Origin: Bacteroides cutis
GTDB taxonomy: Bacteria; Bacteroidota; Bacteroidia; Bacteroidales; Bacteroidaceae
NCBI RefSeq assembly: GCF_900241005.1
Contig: NZ_OEST01000004.1
Location: 124,001-188,000 of the forward strand
Direction of reading: 5' to 3'
DNA length: 64,000 bases
The position numbers and the translations under genes were made by a program. Below are positions 63,599 through 64,000 of this stretch, one piece after another; the stretch's first letter is position 1; each line of letters starts with the position of its first letter. Under the pieces are notes generated by a model. It ran no database searches. It saw nothing but the letters and a program-made list of their open reading frames with translations, and was not told the DNA's origin.

Positions 63599-64000
63599 AA
63601 GTATATCAGACGAATGAAATTAAGAATATTGCCCTTCTTGGCAATGATGGCTCGGGTAAAACCACTCTCACGGAAGCGCTGCTCTTTGAGAGTGGTATTA
63701 TAAAACGTCGCGGCAGGATTACTGCCAAGAACACGGTCAGCGATTACTTTCCGGTGGAGCAGGAATATGGTTATTCTGTGTTTTCCACCGTTTATCATGT
63801 GGAGTGGAACGGTAAGAAGCTGAATATCATTGACTGCCCGGGAAGTGATGACTTTGTGGGAGCTGCAATGACTGCGCTCAACGTAACCGATACGGCTATT
63901 CTATTGCTGAATGGGCAATATGGCCCGGAGGTAGGTACTCAAAATCATTTCCGCTATACAGAGAAGTTGGGTAAACCGGTTATTTTCCTGGTGAACCAGC
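63595..64000 (+). CDS. fusA2: EF-G2-type translation factor (3' end outside window)
   Basis: The first 135 residues of an elongation factor G paralogue. The P-loop is GNDGSGKT (16-23). The G3 box is DCPGSDDF (80-87), where standard EF-G has DTPGHVDF, so the catalytic His is Ser84. The switch I RGITI motif is also absent. These losses match the Bacteroides EF-G2 described as supporting translation without GTP hydrolysis and needed in the gut, where it is activated by the carbon-limitation regulator Cur (established knowledge of the B. thetaiotaomicron protein). The gene runs off the window end. Its long structured leader fits tight regulation. Confidence 0.88.
   Translation, partial: MKVYQTNEIKNIALLGNDGSGKTTLTEALLFESGIIKRRGRITAKNTVSDYFPVEQEYGYSVFSTVYHVEWNGKKLNIIDCPGSDDFVGAAMTALNVTDTAILLLNGQYGPEVGTQNHFRYTEKLGKPVIFLVNQ

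Overview
This window is a piece of a Bacteroides chromosome (inference). The evidence is the recurrent Bacteroides-type -7 promoter box (TAnnTTTG) ahead of many genes, the DUF1599 / DoxX-thioredoxin / tpiA / SPOR / folE gene order, DUF4249, DUF4827 and HU-HIG proteins, an ECF sigma / anti-sigma / STN-TonB receptor set, and an EF-G2 paralogue. The genes for heparinase II and chondroitin lyase suggest a glycosaminoglycan-degrading gut species other than the usual B. fragilis type, but the species cannot be fixed from the sequence alone. No tRNA, rRNA, CRISPR array, insertion sequence or prophage was recognised.

Layout: 1-6.9 kb holds recG (5' end missing), a secreted M23/LysM peptidase, a DUF1599 protein, a DoxX-thioredoxin membrane protein, tpiA, a SPOR protein and folE, all on the + strand. 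6.9-13.5 kb (minus) holds a secreted bile-salt-hydrolase-type enzyme, heparinase II (PL21) and a PL8 chondroitin/hyaluronan lyase. 13.6-20.2 kb (minus) holds dnaG and the aromatic amino acid operon pheA - aminotransferase - DAHP synthase/chorismate mutase - tyrA. 20.2-23.5 kb (minus) holds two secreted Ser-type sulfatases. 23.5-29 kb (minus) holds an EEP-family protein, a TPR protein, recQ and recJ. 29.2-35.3 kb (+) holds yaaA, a truncated ADP-ribosylglycohydrolase, a ROK kinase, a GH2 exo-glucosaminidase-like lipoprotein and a XylR/AraC regulator. 35.3-45.8 kb holds two small membrane or secreted proteins, a thioesterase, Sua5/YrdC, a ClC channel, fmt, rpe, comEC, nrnA, a DUF4827 lipoprotein and a phosphohexosamine mutase. 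45.9-52.4 kb holds a NUDIX hydrolase, queA, a DUF2027/Smr protein, a TPR histidine kinase with a LytTR regulator, and a small secreted protein. 52.7-58.8 kb (minus) holds the DUF4249 / TonB receptor / anti-sigma / ECF sigma set and hemW. 59-64 kb holds a GH2 beta-galactosidase, an HU-HIG DNA-binding protein, a structured 0.7-kb intergenic region and the 5' end of fusA2.

The most striking signal is not a conventional gene. The roughly 225-nt leader of the pheA operon (19943-20173, minus strand) encodes a 28-residue peptide with 11 Phe/Tyr codons among residues 4-16. The leader then carries an antiterminator half-site inside the peptide's own reading frame and an intrinsic terminator just before pheA. 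This is a complete ribosome-stalling attenuator tuned to aromatic amino acids.

Other structured elements are: a 37-bp perfect hairpin with a GGAA tetraloop between glmM and a NUDIX gene; a 17-bp palindrome made of two back-to-back divergent -7 boxes; a dispersed GTGATAAAG-type intergenic repeat present three times; and the leader of fusA2, which has a 16-codon upstream reading frame overlapping the start codon by ATGA.

Functionally, the accessory genes point to host glycan use (heparin/heparan, chondroitin, glucosamine- and galactose-containing glycans) and bile acid contact. They are interleaved with conserved housekeeping operons. No SusC/SusD pair or sulfatase-maturing enzyme accompanies the glycosaminoglycan genes in this window.
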